Shown here: piece by piece, positions 1 through 12,200 of the stretch
Position numbering within the stretch: position 1 is the stretch's first letter
Layout of the letters: each line of letters opens with the position of its first letter
Source of the DNA: Apostichopus japonicus
Lineage: Eukaryota > Echinodermata > Holothuroidea > Aspidochirotida > Stichopodidae
NCBI RefSeq assembly: GCF_037975245.1
Contig: NC_092578.1
Span: forward strand, 15,298,321-15,362,320
Direction of reading: 5' to 3'
DNA: 64,000 bases
Program-made: the position numbers and the translations under genes
The notes under the pieces: generated by a model
What the model was told of the DNA's origin: nothing
The model's input: the letters and a program-made list of their open reading frames with translations, nothing else
Databases searched by the model: none

Positions 1-270
1 AACGGATCTACAAGTGGGGCTCTCTCAATGTGGGTCACCATCAGGGTATACCCCATGACAACAGCCTGGCAGAGCTTCACCGGAAGGGAGGGGTCATCAG
101 AGGTCACCACCATCAGTTCCAAGGGGGGCTTCGGTATGTCCTGTTGAACGGTGGCGAGGGATACCTTGTCGGTCTGTTGGCTGCTGGAGAAGACGTCCGT
201 CTCGGAGTCGCCCGGGGGGACGGCTTCCAGGAGAGGGGTCTTGAGCGATGCCTCGAAACCAAAACCAACG
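1..270 (-). CDS. Exon w63: AAA5 (cut by window edge)
   Basis: Acceptor CATCAG. The frame carries a polar insertion, then LPVKLCQAVVMGYTLMVTHI and ERAPLVDP. This matches the canonical F-x-x-x-L-x-x-AI-x-x-G-x-P-V-L-L-E-N ... LDP of AAA5, with a weak fit at the LLEN core. The exon continues beyond base 1. Confidence 0.85.
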
Positions 271-3200
271 CTGATGAGAAAATTTGTGTCAAGACATTAA
301 CCATGAGAGATAAAGATCTATATCATATTTTTATCTCATTAATAATCATACAAAAAATATTGATTCTGACCTTACATTGCTTACCCACTCACATGCACAA
401 GGTATCTAAATGAAGTTTCTTCTTGTAGTAGTTGGTAGTTCTGTTTCTACAATGCCTCATTTTCAGCACATGGAAGAGGCAAGGCTGTCTGAGGAGGGGG
501 GGTGTTTCTGGGTACTCCACCACAACATTCATCTATAGATCTGTATCTCGTTTAAGGCTATTGTGCTTTGGGATATTCAACTCCAATTCACATTCCTGTA
601 ATACCTATAAAATTGTTCCATTACAGAAGTTCCTTGGTGTTTGTGGGTAGTCTGCTCAAACTCACATCCTTGCTATATCTATTAAACTGTATCCTTATTA
701 TAGTTTATGATGTTTTGGGGTACTCACACCAATAATTCACTTTCCTATATTTTTAAACTTGTACCTTGTAAGAGTCCTTGGGTCAGGGAAAGTCACATTC
801 CTGAAACACCTGTTACACTGTAACCTGTTAGAGTCCTTGGTGTTTCAGGGTACTCCACACCAAATCACATTCCCTACAATGTCTGTAAAACTCTATTATG
901 TTTTGGGGTACTCAACACTACCAATTCACATTCCTATAATATCTACAAATTTGTACCTACTTCGGGTCGTTGATCCACAGAAAGTCGCACTCCTGATACA
1001 CCTATTAAACTGCACCTTGTAGCGCCCTTGTTAGGGTGAAAAATTCTATGTTTTGCGGTACTCACCACTACCAATTCACATTCCTGCAATCTCCGATAAA
1101 CTGTACCTTATTAAAGTCCTTGGTATCTCTGGCTACTCCACACCAATTCACATTCCCTACAATGTCTGCAAAACTCTACTATGTTTGGGGTACTCAACAC
1201 TACCAATTCACATTCCTATAATATCCGATAAACTGTACCTTGTTAGGGTCCTTGGTGTTTCAGGGTACTCCACACTAATTCACATTCCTTACAATGTCTG
1301 CAAAACTCTACTATGTTTTGGGGTACTCAACACTACCAATTCACATTCCTGCAATCTCTGATAAACTGTACCTTGTTACAGTCCTTGGTGTTTCAGGGTA
1401 CTCCGCACCGATGCCTGTCGTGGTAGAACTTTCCATGTCAGTGGAGTCCTCAGGAATGTCTTCTTCATCTTCTTGACCTTTGACCTCTGTCTCCCTGGCC
1501 TCCTCTACTTCTCTCTCTGACACACTTTCCACTCTGATGTCCTCCCGGTCAAAGTCTGAGCCCTCGTGATAACTAACCATCCCTCTCTCCTGAAGCATCT
1601 TTATCCATGAAAAGGCCTGATCATTCGGGTCCAGAAGTAACGGCCAGTGCTGCTTCAGTGCTATCGTACAAGCTCTGATGTACAGTGCATTGTGGGTAGC
1701 ATGGGCGTCCTCAAGGAGGGCCCTCTGTTCCCAAAACTGCTGCTCCTCTTTACTACTCAATATCGCTGCAATGACATAAATAACATAGAAATGAAAGGGA
1801 ATAAAAATTTTGACTCATTTGCAAGCATGTCAACAATTTTGGAAGAAAAAACTAAGACAGATTAATGTAAAATCTATTGGTGCAATCATTTTGACAATAA
1901 AAACTGAAACAGTTGGATTCTATGGTTAAAAATTGAGCCCCCTCCCCAAAAAACTAATTGATTGATCCAATACCAATGACGGCAAGCTGTCCAAACTACA
2001 TCATGATTGTAAATATTTGTCATATTGTTTTTATTACCTTCTAATGTAAAACCATTTCTAATTGGAATCATCTCAGCTTGACTAACTGGATCTATCCCCT
2101 TTTCAAAGTGGAACTGTCCAGTCTGAAAAGCCTGCATCCAATCAGCATTAAGTTTATCCCTTATGGACTGTTCCATTGGTCCATGATAGGTAGCACAGGC
2201 AGCTGCTATCAGGGCATCTCCTGTGGAGGTAGAGAGGTTACTCTGTGATTGCTCCAGAGCTGACCTCCAGGTCACATGCTGCGCATCCATATTCATCATT
2301 AAATGAGAGGCCTCTGCAATCTGGTCCTCCAGGGCCTGAGAAAAGCAGGAGGAAGCAAAAGATATAGTTAAGTTTAGTTTACATACCCAAGGATCAGGAA
2401 GCCTTACAGTAGCTTATTTGAGACCCTATCCCTGTTAGATCGTGGATGAACACTGGCTCATTTCAAACCTTCTCTTTTCGATAAGTGTTCAGAGGATAAC
2501 GTGGCAGGGGTGTGAATTAGCTCCCATTCCTGCTCCCGAGACCGCCATTTAACGTCCCCATCCGACGGACGAGAGTGTATAACCCCAGCATCTGACCACT
2601 TTCTCAAATACTGAGGTAGGCAAAGGCACCCCATTCGACATCACTGCTGTGCAGCCATGACGAACAAAGAGTGAAGAACAGAAAACGAACCCCTACTCTC
2701 AAATTCACAAACCAGAAATACCAAATCCACGGAAGACTCCGCACATCACCACTGTACTGCAGCGATATCTGAATTGGTCAAGAGAATCTGGCTCCTGGCG
2801 GAAGTTTGATCCTGGAACCTAAGACACTCGAACTGCTGTACCAAGTTTTTGCCTTTAAGGTGCCTTTAAAGGGAGTGAAGACTCGTGCAAAAAGAAATGT
2901 CTAATGCCGGTAATCTGACCTAGTTTCGAATGAGGTGTAAGAGAAGTGTTAGACACCACCATCGATCCCAGAAAATACACACACAGCTTGCTACCGTCGG
3001 TAATTAGACACTAGTGTACAGTCAGTATACACACAGCTGGGGTCAATACTCACAGTACAGTGTACAAACGATTCAGCGATGGACATCTCAGGTCGAGCTA
3101 AAGATAACAAGGTATCACGTTTCATTACTGTCTGCCTTTTTGTAGCGACAAGAGTAAAACGTCACTTGCAAGCAACGGAAAGTTAACTTTTTAAAGATGG

Positions 3201-6200
3201 CGGCACGCTGTTTGGGGTGAGTCTTCAATGCCTTTAAAGTGTCATCAATGAAGTTCACTGATGACTGATCTCGGGGCCACAGAGAGACTTTGCGCTGCTC
3301 TGCATATGTTAGTATGACACCTGGCTCTTCAGATATTTTACTCCCCTTTTTGTGATTTATGTTTACTCCGAGGATAAAATGATTTTTTTTACCTTCATGG
3401 CTCGATCCAGGTTACGAACGTGAACAAGACACTCTTGATATTCTTTCATTTTTGCTTCAAGAAAACCTTGAACATCTTGGGCTTTCACTCGCTTCTGACC
3501 CAGATGACTTTGAGCCTAAAAACAAAAGGGAGAAAAGATAAAGAACCAGTAAAATATTATTATATGCTCATTTTTTTATTTTTTATTATTACTAGTCCTG
3601 GAGAATTAACATGTCTCAGTTGAAGAATTAACATGTCGTTGATGTGTTAACATCTTACCAGAGTCATTAATGGACATACTGTATCCCAGAAGGTTAGCCA
3701 AAGGAATTTTGATTTTGGTTGGGGAGGGGAGGGGGGGTTGTTAAAAGATGTTAAAGCAACAAAATACCTATGGTCCACCTCTCCTGTTAGACATAAGAAA
3801 CTGGATTTGCCGCTGTTTTCTACATATGCCAGGCGAAACTTTAACCTTGATTTAACTTCACAATACAAATAATTTTAATTACTGTAACAACTTCATATTT
3901 CAGATATTTTATCGTCAAATTTACAACTACCCAAAAATCACTTGTTTTATTACCTACACAAGGTGTTGATATACGTAAAAGGAGTCGATTCGCTTCGAGA
4001 CAGAACAATTGCAGAAAATGTCAAAATAATTCAGCTAACCTCATGAAGTTTGACCTCTGCCTCTTCCACCATGCTAATTTTAGGTCTCATGTTTCTGTGG
4101 ATCGATGCATATGCATAGACGGCGTGCAACCACATGCACAAGGACCGGGCGGCCTGATTGGCCTTGGCTACGTAGTCCGGGTCGAACGTCTCATCTTGTA
4201 TGAACAGCTTGTTCAGTTTGTGGAAGACGTGATCGGGCATGTTGGCTTTATCGTAGAATTCTAAATCCTGGAAGAAGTTATCCCTGTTGATGAGTGCTTG
4301 GCCACTTTGCCATCTGCAAGGAATGAAGGGGAGAGAATGCTGTGTGTATGACCATCACTAGAGTACTAAATGAAGTATATTAAAGGGAGTGAAGACTCGC
4401 GCACAAAGGAACGTCGTATGCCGGTAATCTGACCTAGTTTCGAATGAGGTGTAACAGAAGTGTTAGACACCACCATCGATCCCAGAAAATACACACACAG
4501 CTTGCTACCGTCGGTAATTAGACACTAGTGTACAGTCAATACATGCAGCTACGGTCAATACCCACAACACAGTGTACATAGCAGCGATGGACATCTCAGC
4601 AGGGAGTTGTTATGGAACTCCCTGATCTCAGGTCCAGATAAAAGATAACAAGGTATCACGTTTCATTACTGTCTGCATTTTGTAGAAACAAGAAGAAAAC
4701 TTTCACTTGCAAGCAACGGAAAGTTAACTTCTTTTGTCAGAGGGCGGCACACGGTTTGGGGCGAGTCTTCAATGCCTTTAATGAAACTGAACTGAGGACC
4801 TTGATACTTCTCTTCAAGTTGTTAATTACTTTGGTGTGTCTCTATATTCACACATCATCCAATACTAGTCTTTCAAGTGCTGCTGTAAACAGGATGAAAA
4901 CAACACAGAAAATGCCGCCAAACATACAGTAGCTGAAGATTAACATGATTACATAATCATAATCATTACATAAATCATCATTACATAAACATTATTACAT
5001 CATTCATTACATAAATTATCATTACATTACATAAATCATCATTACATTAATCATACTTCATTACATAAATCATACATCATTACATAAATCATCACTACAT
5101 AAATCATCACATAATCATTACATAAATAATTACATAACAAGATTAACATGATAACAAGTCATGATTAACATACATGAGCTGAAGATTAACAGTTAAACCT
5201 ACCCAAAGGGTTCTCCAAAGAGAAGACAGAGTGCATTGACCACATTGATCACAGGTTTAGGAGGACGGGGGAAGGTCTTTATCTCGTTCAAGGCCGAAGA
5301 GTCCAAACTGCGAAGCGCATGCAGGGCTGCCTCGTAGACAGGGTTGACCTGACGAAATTAACATTCAAAATTAATATACTCAACGAGTATACATGAACGA
5401 AATGAACAAAATATAGTGGAGCTGTCTGCAAAATTAATAAAACATGAGATTACAGAGGAAAAGAAGTAATTATGTAAATACTAGGGTGATTGTACCAATC
5501 CATATTCTACTATCTTTCTTCCACAAAACCTTTGAGAATTTAATAAGTGTATTTTAACAGATTATAAATATTTGAAGTTTCAAAGTCTCTTTCATAAATA
5601 ATTATTTAATTAAATAATTATATTAATTAATAATTAATTATGTAAGAGACTGTGCACATCAATTTCTGTCTCTTGTCTTTCTTATTAACATGTTCACTGA
5701 CATTTTAAGTCTCTTTCATAAATATTTATTTAATTAAATAATTATATTAATTAATTATATTAATTAATTGATTATAAAAAGAGACTGTGAACATCCATAT
5801 TTGTCTCTTGTCTTTCTTATTAATATGTTCACCGACATTTATACATCCTTTCAATCCATCAACTGACAATATTTCTATCAAAAAGCCTCAGGGAGGACTG
5901 AAAAAAGATCACAGTGGATTAAACGAAGGTCTCGTTTTTACCCGATCTAATTCTGCTTGAGCCTTCTTCTTCATATCCATCAGCGGTTTCTGCATCTCTG
6001 TAATCTCGGCTTCGTCGTTCGAGCAATGACCTTTGGCCTGCGGGGAAAGGCAGAAAAGACAGATGTAACATATAAAATCACACGACACCTTCCATTAACC
6101 AACCCTGTCTCTTGTTTTTCTACCTGAGGATACGTCACAATGGTTTCATCTAAAGCAGGGGTTCCCTAACTGGGGTGCATGAACACCCAGGAGGTCCATG

Positions 6201-9200
6201 AGTCCATTCCAAGGGGTTTCTGAGATGTTTTTGAAAGTCAAACCCAGAGTACTTTTTGTTGAACTAAAACTGATATATCATATAATTTAGTAATGTACAA
6301 TATTACACTATGAACTTGATCTTTTACGAAGCACTGTTATACGTATTATAGTATAATAATGACTCAGATCGTGTCTCAAAAAGTTGGGGGTTCGTGGACA
6401 ACTCTGACATCCACAGGGGATTCGTGGGGGGATAAAGTTAGGGAAACCCTGAATTAAAGGATCATGTTTCGTTCAATGAGGCATTGCATCTCAAGAAAGT
6501 CTGCAATCTTTCTACTGCTCCAACATGATTACCTAAAACAATTTAGGTTCTAGTTCATTGATACACATGATTTGCTGTTTAATGACGGAGAGGCCTAGAT
6601 GGGCCCAGATATAATATAAGTTACTGACAATTCAGAATGGGTTGGTTAATGTTAAACGGGTTAGATATCGTCAGATCGTATCAAATTTTGAATCACCGCT
6701 CTTTCTTGTTCCCCTGCCACTAATTTCCCTTTTGAGTTTAATAATATCCTTTTACCATATATTACCTGATTAACAAAAGCAAACTTTCCTAAACTGACTA
6801 TTTAATCAGATTCTAAAGTCTCAAGTTCTGAAAATTACATAAAGAATATATATAGACACCAACTGGTCTAACTCCTGTCTTAATATCTTCTGTCATTGCA
6901 AAGAATTTAACTGATTGAAATTCTTGAACGGAAAAGTAAAGTAATATGTGGTGAAACATATACAGTCATTTAAAACTGACTATTTTTTGTTTCCTTCTAA
7001 AAATTTCTTAGCAATCCTGAGAAAAATTAACACAACTGCAGGATGGCATTGTTTAAATGATAATCAAGCATTGTCAACATATTACATCACAATTAAATAT
7101 TAGCTTGAATTAGCTTCATTTACAAAAGCGACAAAGCTAAACAGACATAAATCATTTGACAAAAACACCAGTTTACTCCAGTCTGTACCTTTTACACAAC
7201 ATGAATAACATGACCTAGTACGAATAAGCAGAGAGAGGCTGTGGATGCAACGCCTTCTCACCATTCAACCTCATGAGCTCAATATTCAAGAAGGACATGA
7301 CTAACTTTTCTTCTGTTCCCCTCCTTCTCCCCTTGTTCCCCCCGGCCCCCCATCACTCCTCTTCTGATAGCTCTCTTCCACCATTTTTCTCCACACCTTT
7401 CTGTCTTTGCCCTTCTCCAGTTTATTCCCTTCCCTTAATCCTCTCTTTGTCCCTTCCCTTAATCCTCTCTTTGTCCCTCCACTTGTATCTCTTACCTCTC
7501 CTCTTCCCCTGTTGGTTTCTTTCTTTCTTCTCTCCATCCCTTGTCTACTAATCCTCTTACATCTATCTCTTTGGAAGCAGGACACTTCGCCCAACAACCA
7601 TTTCGCCCAACTGCCATTTCGCCCAACCTTACCATTTCGCCCAACCAGCCTGGTCATTTCGCCCAACCAGCCTGGTCATTTCGCCCAACCAGCCTGGTCA
7701 TTTCGCCCAACCAGCCTGGTCATTTTGCCCAACCAGCCTGGTCATTTCGCCCAACCTTGATTAAATATGATATTTCAAAAGGAAACGTTCGGGAATTGTT
7801 AACGTTACAGGATACGAACCGAATATTAAGGAAACTTGAGGATTGATCAGTGTGTTAGGGGTTAGGTTTGATAGTAAACGTTCGAATATTAAGGAATATT
7901 TAGGAAACTTGAAGTCTTTACTTTGTATAACTTTAGTAAGGAAACGTTCGGGAATTTTTAACGTTACAGGATACGAACCGAATATTAAGGAATCTTAAGG
8001 ATGGATCAGTGTTTTAGGGGTTAGGTTTGATAGGTTTGATATAGTAAACGTTCGGGAATTGTTAACGTTACTGGATACGAACCGAGTATTAAGGAAACTT
8101 GAAGTCGTGGTTAAATTGATTACATATGTGATTACATATGTGGTTACATTGATAAAGTGGTTACATTGATTAAATATAGTAATTCAATATTACGGACGGG
8201 TTTTATAATTTTTTTTTTCAATTTAATAAGGAAACTTTCGGGAATTGTTAGTCAGTAGGATGGATCAGTGATTTAGAGGTTAGGTTTGATAGGTTTTTAT
8301 GAAGACCGATTCCCCTGTGTTTGTATAATAATATAACTTCCATTGTATGCGTAAAGGCCTAAAGTAGGGTAATCCTCCCATATTATACCCGAAATAACTG
8401 CTCAGACTCCGATCGATATCGAGCGGACCTCACTTTTTTATTTACCTATTACGAAGTTACCTAACCCAAAATAAATCAAATTGAACTAGTGGAATAGAAA
8501 AAGTAATATTATTCTGACTGAATATTAGTAAAAATAAGGTTGGGCGAAATGACCAACACGGTTGGGCGAAATGACCATGCTGGTTGGGCGAAATGACTAT
8601 GATGGTTGGGCGAAATGACCATGCTGGTTGGGCGAAATGACCAGGCTGGTTGGGCGAAATGACCAGGCTGGTTGGGCGAAATGGCAGTTGGGCGAAATGG
8701 TTGTGGGGCGAAGTGACTAGAAAGCATCTCTTTGTGTTCACCATGCCCATTAACCTGTCTGTATTCGGTGCATGTTTTTGTCCCTTCTGTTACTGTTACT
8801 TGTCATTTAGCCTTTGAAGAAGATCCTGCTAGGATCAAAATGTCAGGCCAACTTACTTTTACACATTCTCCTACACAGGCTCTCTATTGGATAAGCAGTT
8901 TGCTAACAGTTTTATTTTATTTTAACATGAATAACAGTAAGTGTTCTAATTCAAGGCATCTTTTCCACTATATACGAGAGGCATTCCTCTCAACAGACTA
9001 GACTGCACAATCCATTATAGTAATGACCAAATCCATGACTCACATCTGCAAACTCTTGTTGGTATAGCTCAACTTCTTGCTGTTTTTGTTGAGCGATCTC
9101 GAGGGCCAGCTGATACTGCGGTCTCAACGAAGCGACTTCGGACTCGTAGTTCTGGATGGTTCCGAGAGCGTCGTTAATCTTGTCCAAAGCCGACCGGTAT

Positions 9201-12200
9201 TTTGAAATATTCACCTAAAATATGGATTAAATTAAGGAGGGAAAAATGTGGCATTATTACATTTCATCCTTATCTCAAAATGGAATAAATAGAACATGTG
9301 GGGAATATTTTACTATGTTCAAAAATTTCTATAACACTGTATTAATTGAATTTCCAAACAAGATACATAGAAAAAGAAGTTGTAAACTACTCTCACTTTT
9401 TCTTCCTTGACAACCTTCCACATCAAATTCTTAAAGAGATCGATGAAGTCGAGGAACGTGGCAGGACTGTAGACCTTGTAGTCTAGCTGGTGGTACTGTA
9501 GGAGGGCCCTGTAAGATGAGAGGTGTATGTAGGCCATGGCTCTACCAATGACATCTATACCCGGTGACTTTGCCGAGCTCGTCCAAGAGGGTTCGATCAA
9601 CTGGAATGAATGAAAAGTGCGGGAAAGTTATAGGAAGGAGAGACAGAGCCCTTCTGCGTTACGATCGTTAATTAAATTTACACTATTGGTGATTTGCTTT
9701 GTTTTTAAATTTACTTTATTTGTGGTTTTATTTGTTTTTATATTCTGAGTTCTGTTAATTTGACATATTAATTGCATCAATTTCAAACAAAGGCATTTCC
9801 GTGGTTCTCGGTGAAAGAGAGCACTTTCAATCAGTACGTTATTAAAACAAGACAACTACATCACCCTGCAATCTTCAATACATGATGTTATTTCTCAATG
9901 TAACCAACTGCCCACCACTTCCCCCCCCCCCCTTCCCCTGTGTATGGGTTAGTCTGGGCAAATTTGGCTAAATTAACTGCTAAGGGAACTTAATACCTCC
10001 TCTCATGGTACATTTTTCTTCTCTTCAAAAATATTTTCATCCCAAGAAGTTCTCCAAGCACCCTTGATCCATGTTTCAATTTGTTCAAGTTAATCCCACC
10101 TCCCATCCTCCACCCTACCATGTAAAGTCATACCTACATTTGCTGTGACTGTGTTCATATATGAGTGATCAAAGAAAAGGGGGAGAGCCGGAGTGGCAAA
10201 TTGTTTTACCTTTCCTGTAAAGGGATCAGAGGTGGGGACCTGTATCCAATGCTCTGCAACCCTGGCATAAGCATCTTGACTCCAAGGCTGGTATACATCC
10301 ACAGATATCACTGACTGCATCAGAGTTGGGAACTTCTGTAAGAAGCGCCTTGACATCGAAAGGGAACCATCTTCAAATAACGTATTAAAATAAACAAATA
10401 TTAAAAAAATGAATTAATTACAAACTGAAAATCAAATTAGGGCATTGTTACACAAAAATATAATCTATATACTGGTTATGCAACAAACAGCTTTTTCCTG
10501 GTATTAACTGGATTTAAAACATTTCTTAAAACAATTGTGGATGTACCTTTCCTAATTGTTAGTTAATCATGCAGATTGTTATCAAATTTTGATAAAAAAA
10601 GCAACTTTGGAAGGTAAAAAGTTCAGCAATGAGATGTCTGAATGAGTGAGAGAGTAATGCAATCTGCCTCTGGTAGCAGAAGAAAAAGGAGGGGTGAGGG
10701 GTTAGGGGAGCAGTGTTTCATTGTCTTTCCAACATATCTGAGGACACATCAAAATAATATTAAACCTTAGCAGAGAAAATAAATGATATTGCCAGAAGAA
10801 TTTCTTAACTGATATTTTGGGAGACCAACTAGCAATGAAAAACCTTTCTGAGTTGCTTCAGATAATTTGAAAAAATTTCATCATGTGACTGCACTATACA
10901 AGTAAAATTACTGCCAGCTGTCAGGATATCAAAAAGATGGAGTGAAGTAAGCTTATATCTCCAGCAAAATGTCCCTAACAGTAGAGAAGAAAATGGAAAA
11001 TGCTAACTTATCGTAATAATATAATATGTCAACACTAAGTAATCACTACACTACACTAAGTAATTATTCTCAAATTTACTGTAAATGCCCGTTCTAGTGG
11101 GGTTCTGTTGTGTACGGAACGCTTATCATTTCGAACTGACCAAGGGTTAAATAACATGTTAGTACCACCTGGGAGCATGTCACATGACACTCCATGGTCG
11201 GTATATATTCGTACTGTGGAGTGCTCCTTCCAGGATAATTTTAATATCCATGTATGTCGAGAGGTACAGTAGTATATAACAATGTTAAAGACATTACCTG
11301 GACAGTCCATGCTAATGATGACATGTAGATAAGTCTGGACTCGGTTGAAGTATTTATCCAAAGCTAGCTCTGCTCTGGATCCCCTGGCCTGTTTGGCACC
11401 TGGCAACATCTGACTAACGATCTGGTTCAGCTCATCCTGTGTATACAAGTCTGGACACTTGCCTAACAGGGACGAAAAGTGGAACAAAATATAATTTTGA
11501 TATGTTCAATCCCACCAAAATGGATGACTAACAGGATATCCTAATAGCTGGTGATGAATGCTTTAATCAAATTTCTGGAAAGTTTTGAAAACTTTAAGCC
11601 AAAACCACATTCTGACAGTATTTGGTATCATGACAAAGATAAAAAAAATTTTGGTGATAATTTGTGAACGCATCTGGGCAATAACTTAGTGAATGATGTC
11701 TTCATGGCAATTGAGTTGAAAAATGTTGTTGTTTTTCTTTATAACATTTAACTCATTTTTCCATTTGAAGAGGAATAACATTTCTATATAAAAGGTTGCC
11801 ACTTCACAGATTGGGATGTACAGGGGTACATGAAATAAAAGAAGTTCCGTCGTCCTTCTGAAACCGTGATTGATGTGGTTAATTCACTCTTGTCTTACCT
11901 TTGGAGATATTAGTAGGTAGGTTTAGCTGTTAATTAATGTTCAGCACATGTAGTCCACCGTTGGTGGTATTAGGCTTGCACGGTAAACCGGTTTTAGTAC
12001 CGAAACCGGTTTTTTCCAACCGAATTTCGGTACTATTTTTTATTTTAAGAAAACCGAAAAACCGAAAAAACCGGAAAAACCGAAATGTGAATTTCAAATA
12101 CTGGAAAAAACCAAGTTGTTGACTTTGGTTTCTCCTATTTACAGTTCTTTTTGCAATATGAAAGTAAATTGCAACAAGAGAAAGCTTTTCTGAAAGACGA

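Noticed and set aside
113-304. Alternative frame for exon w63
   Set aside because: The other frame gives KLCQAVVMGYTLM, which fits AAA5, and joins w62 in phase through the GTACCC donor.
7541-8750. Arms of the foldback element as a CRISPR-like array
   Set aside because: The units are head-to-tail without unique spacers, are inverted between the arms, and the genome is eukaryotic.
10090-10209. Extension of exon w54 to a later donor
   Set aside because: It would leave one extra base and break phase with w55; the internal GTAAAA donor keeps phase.
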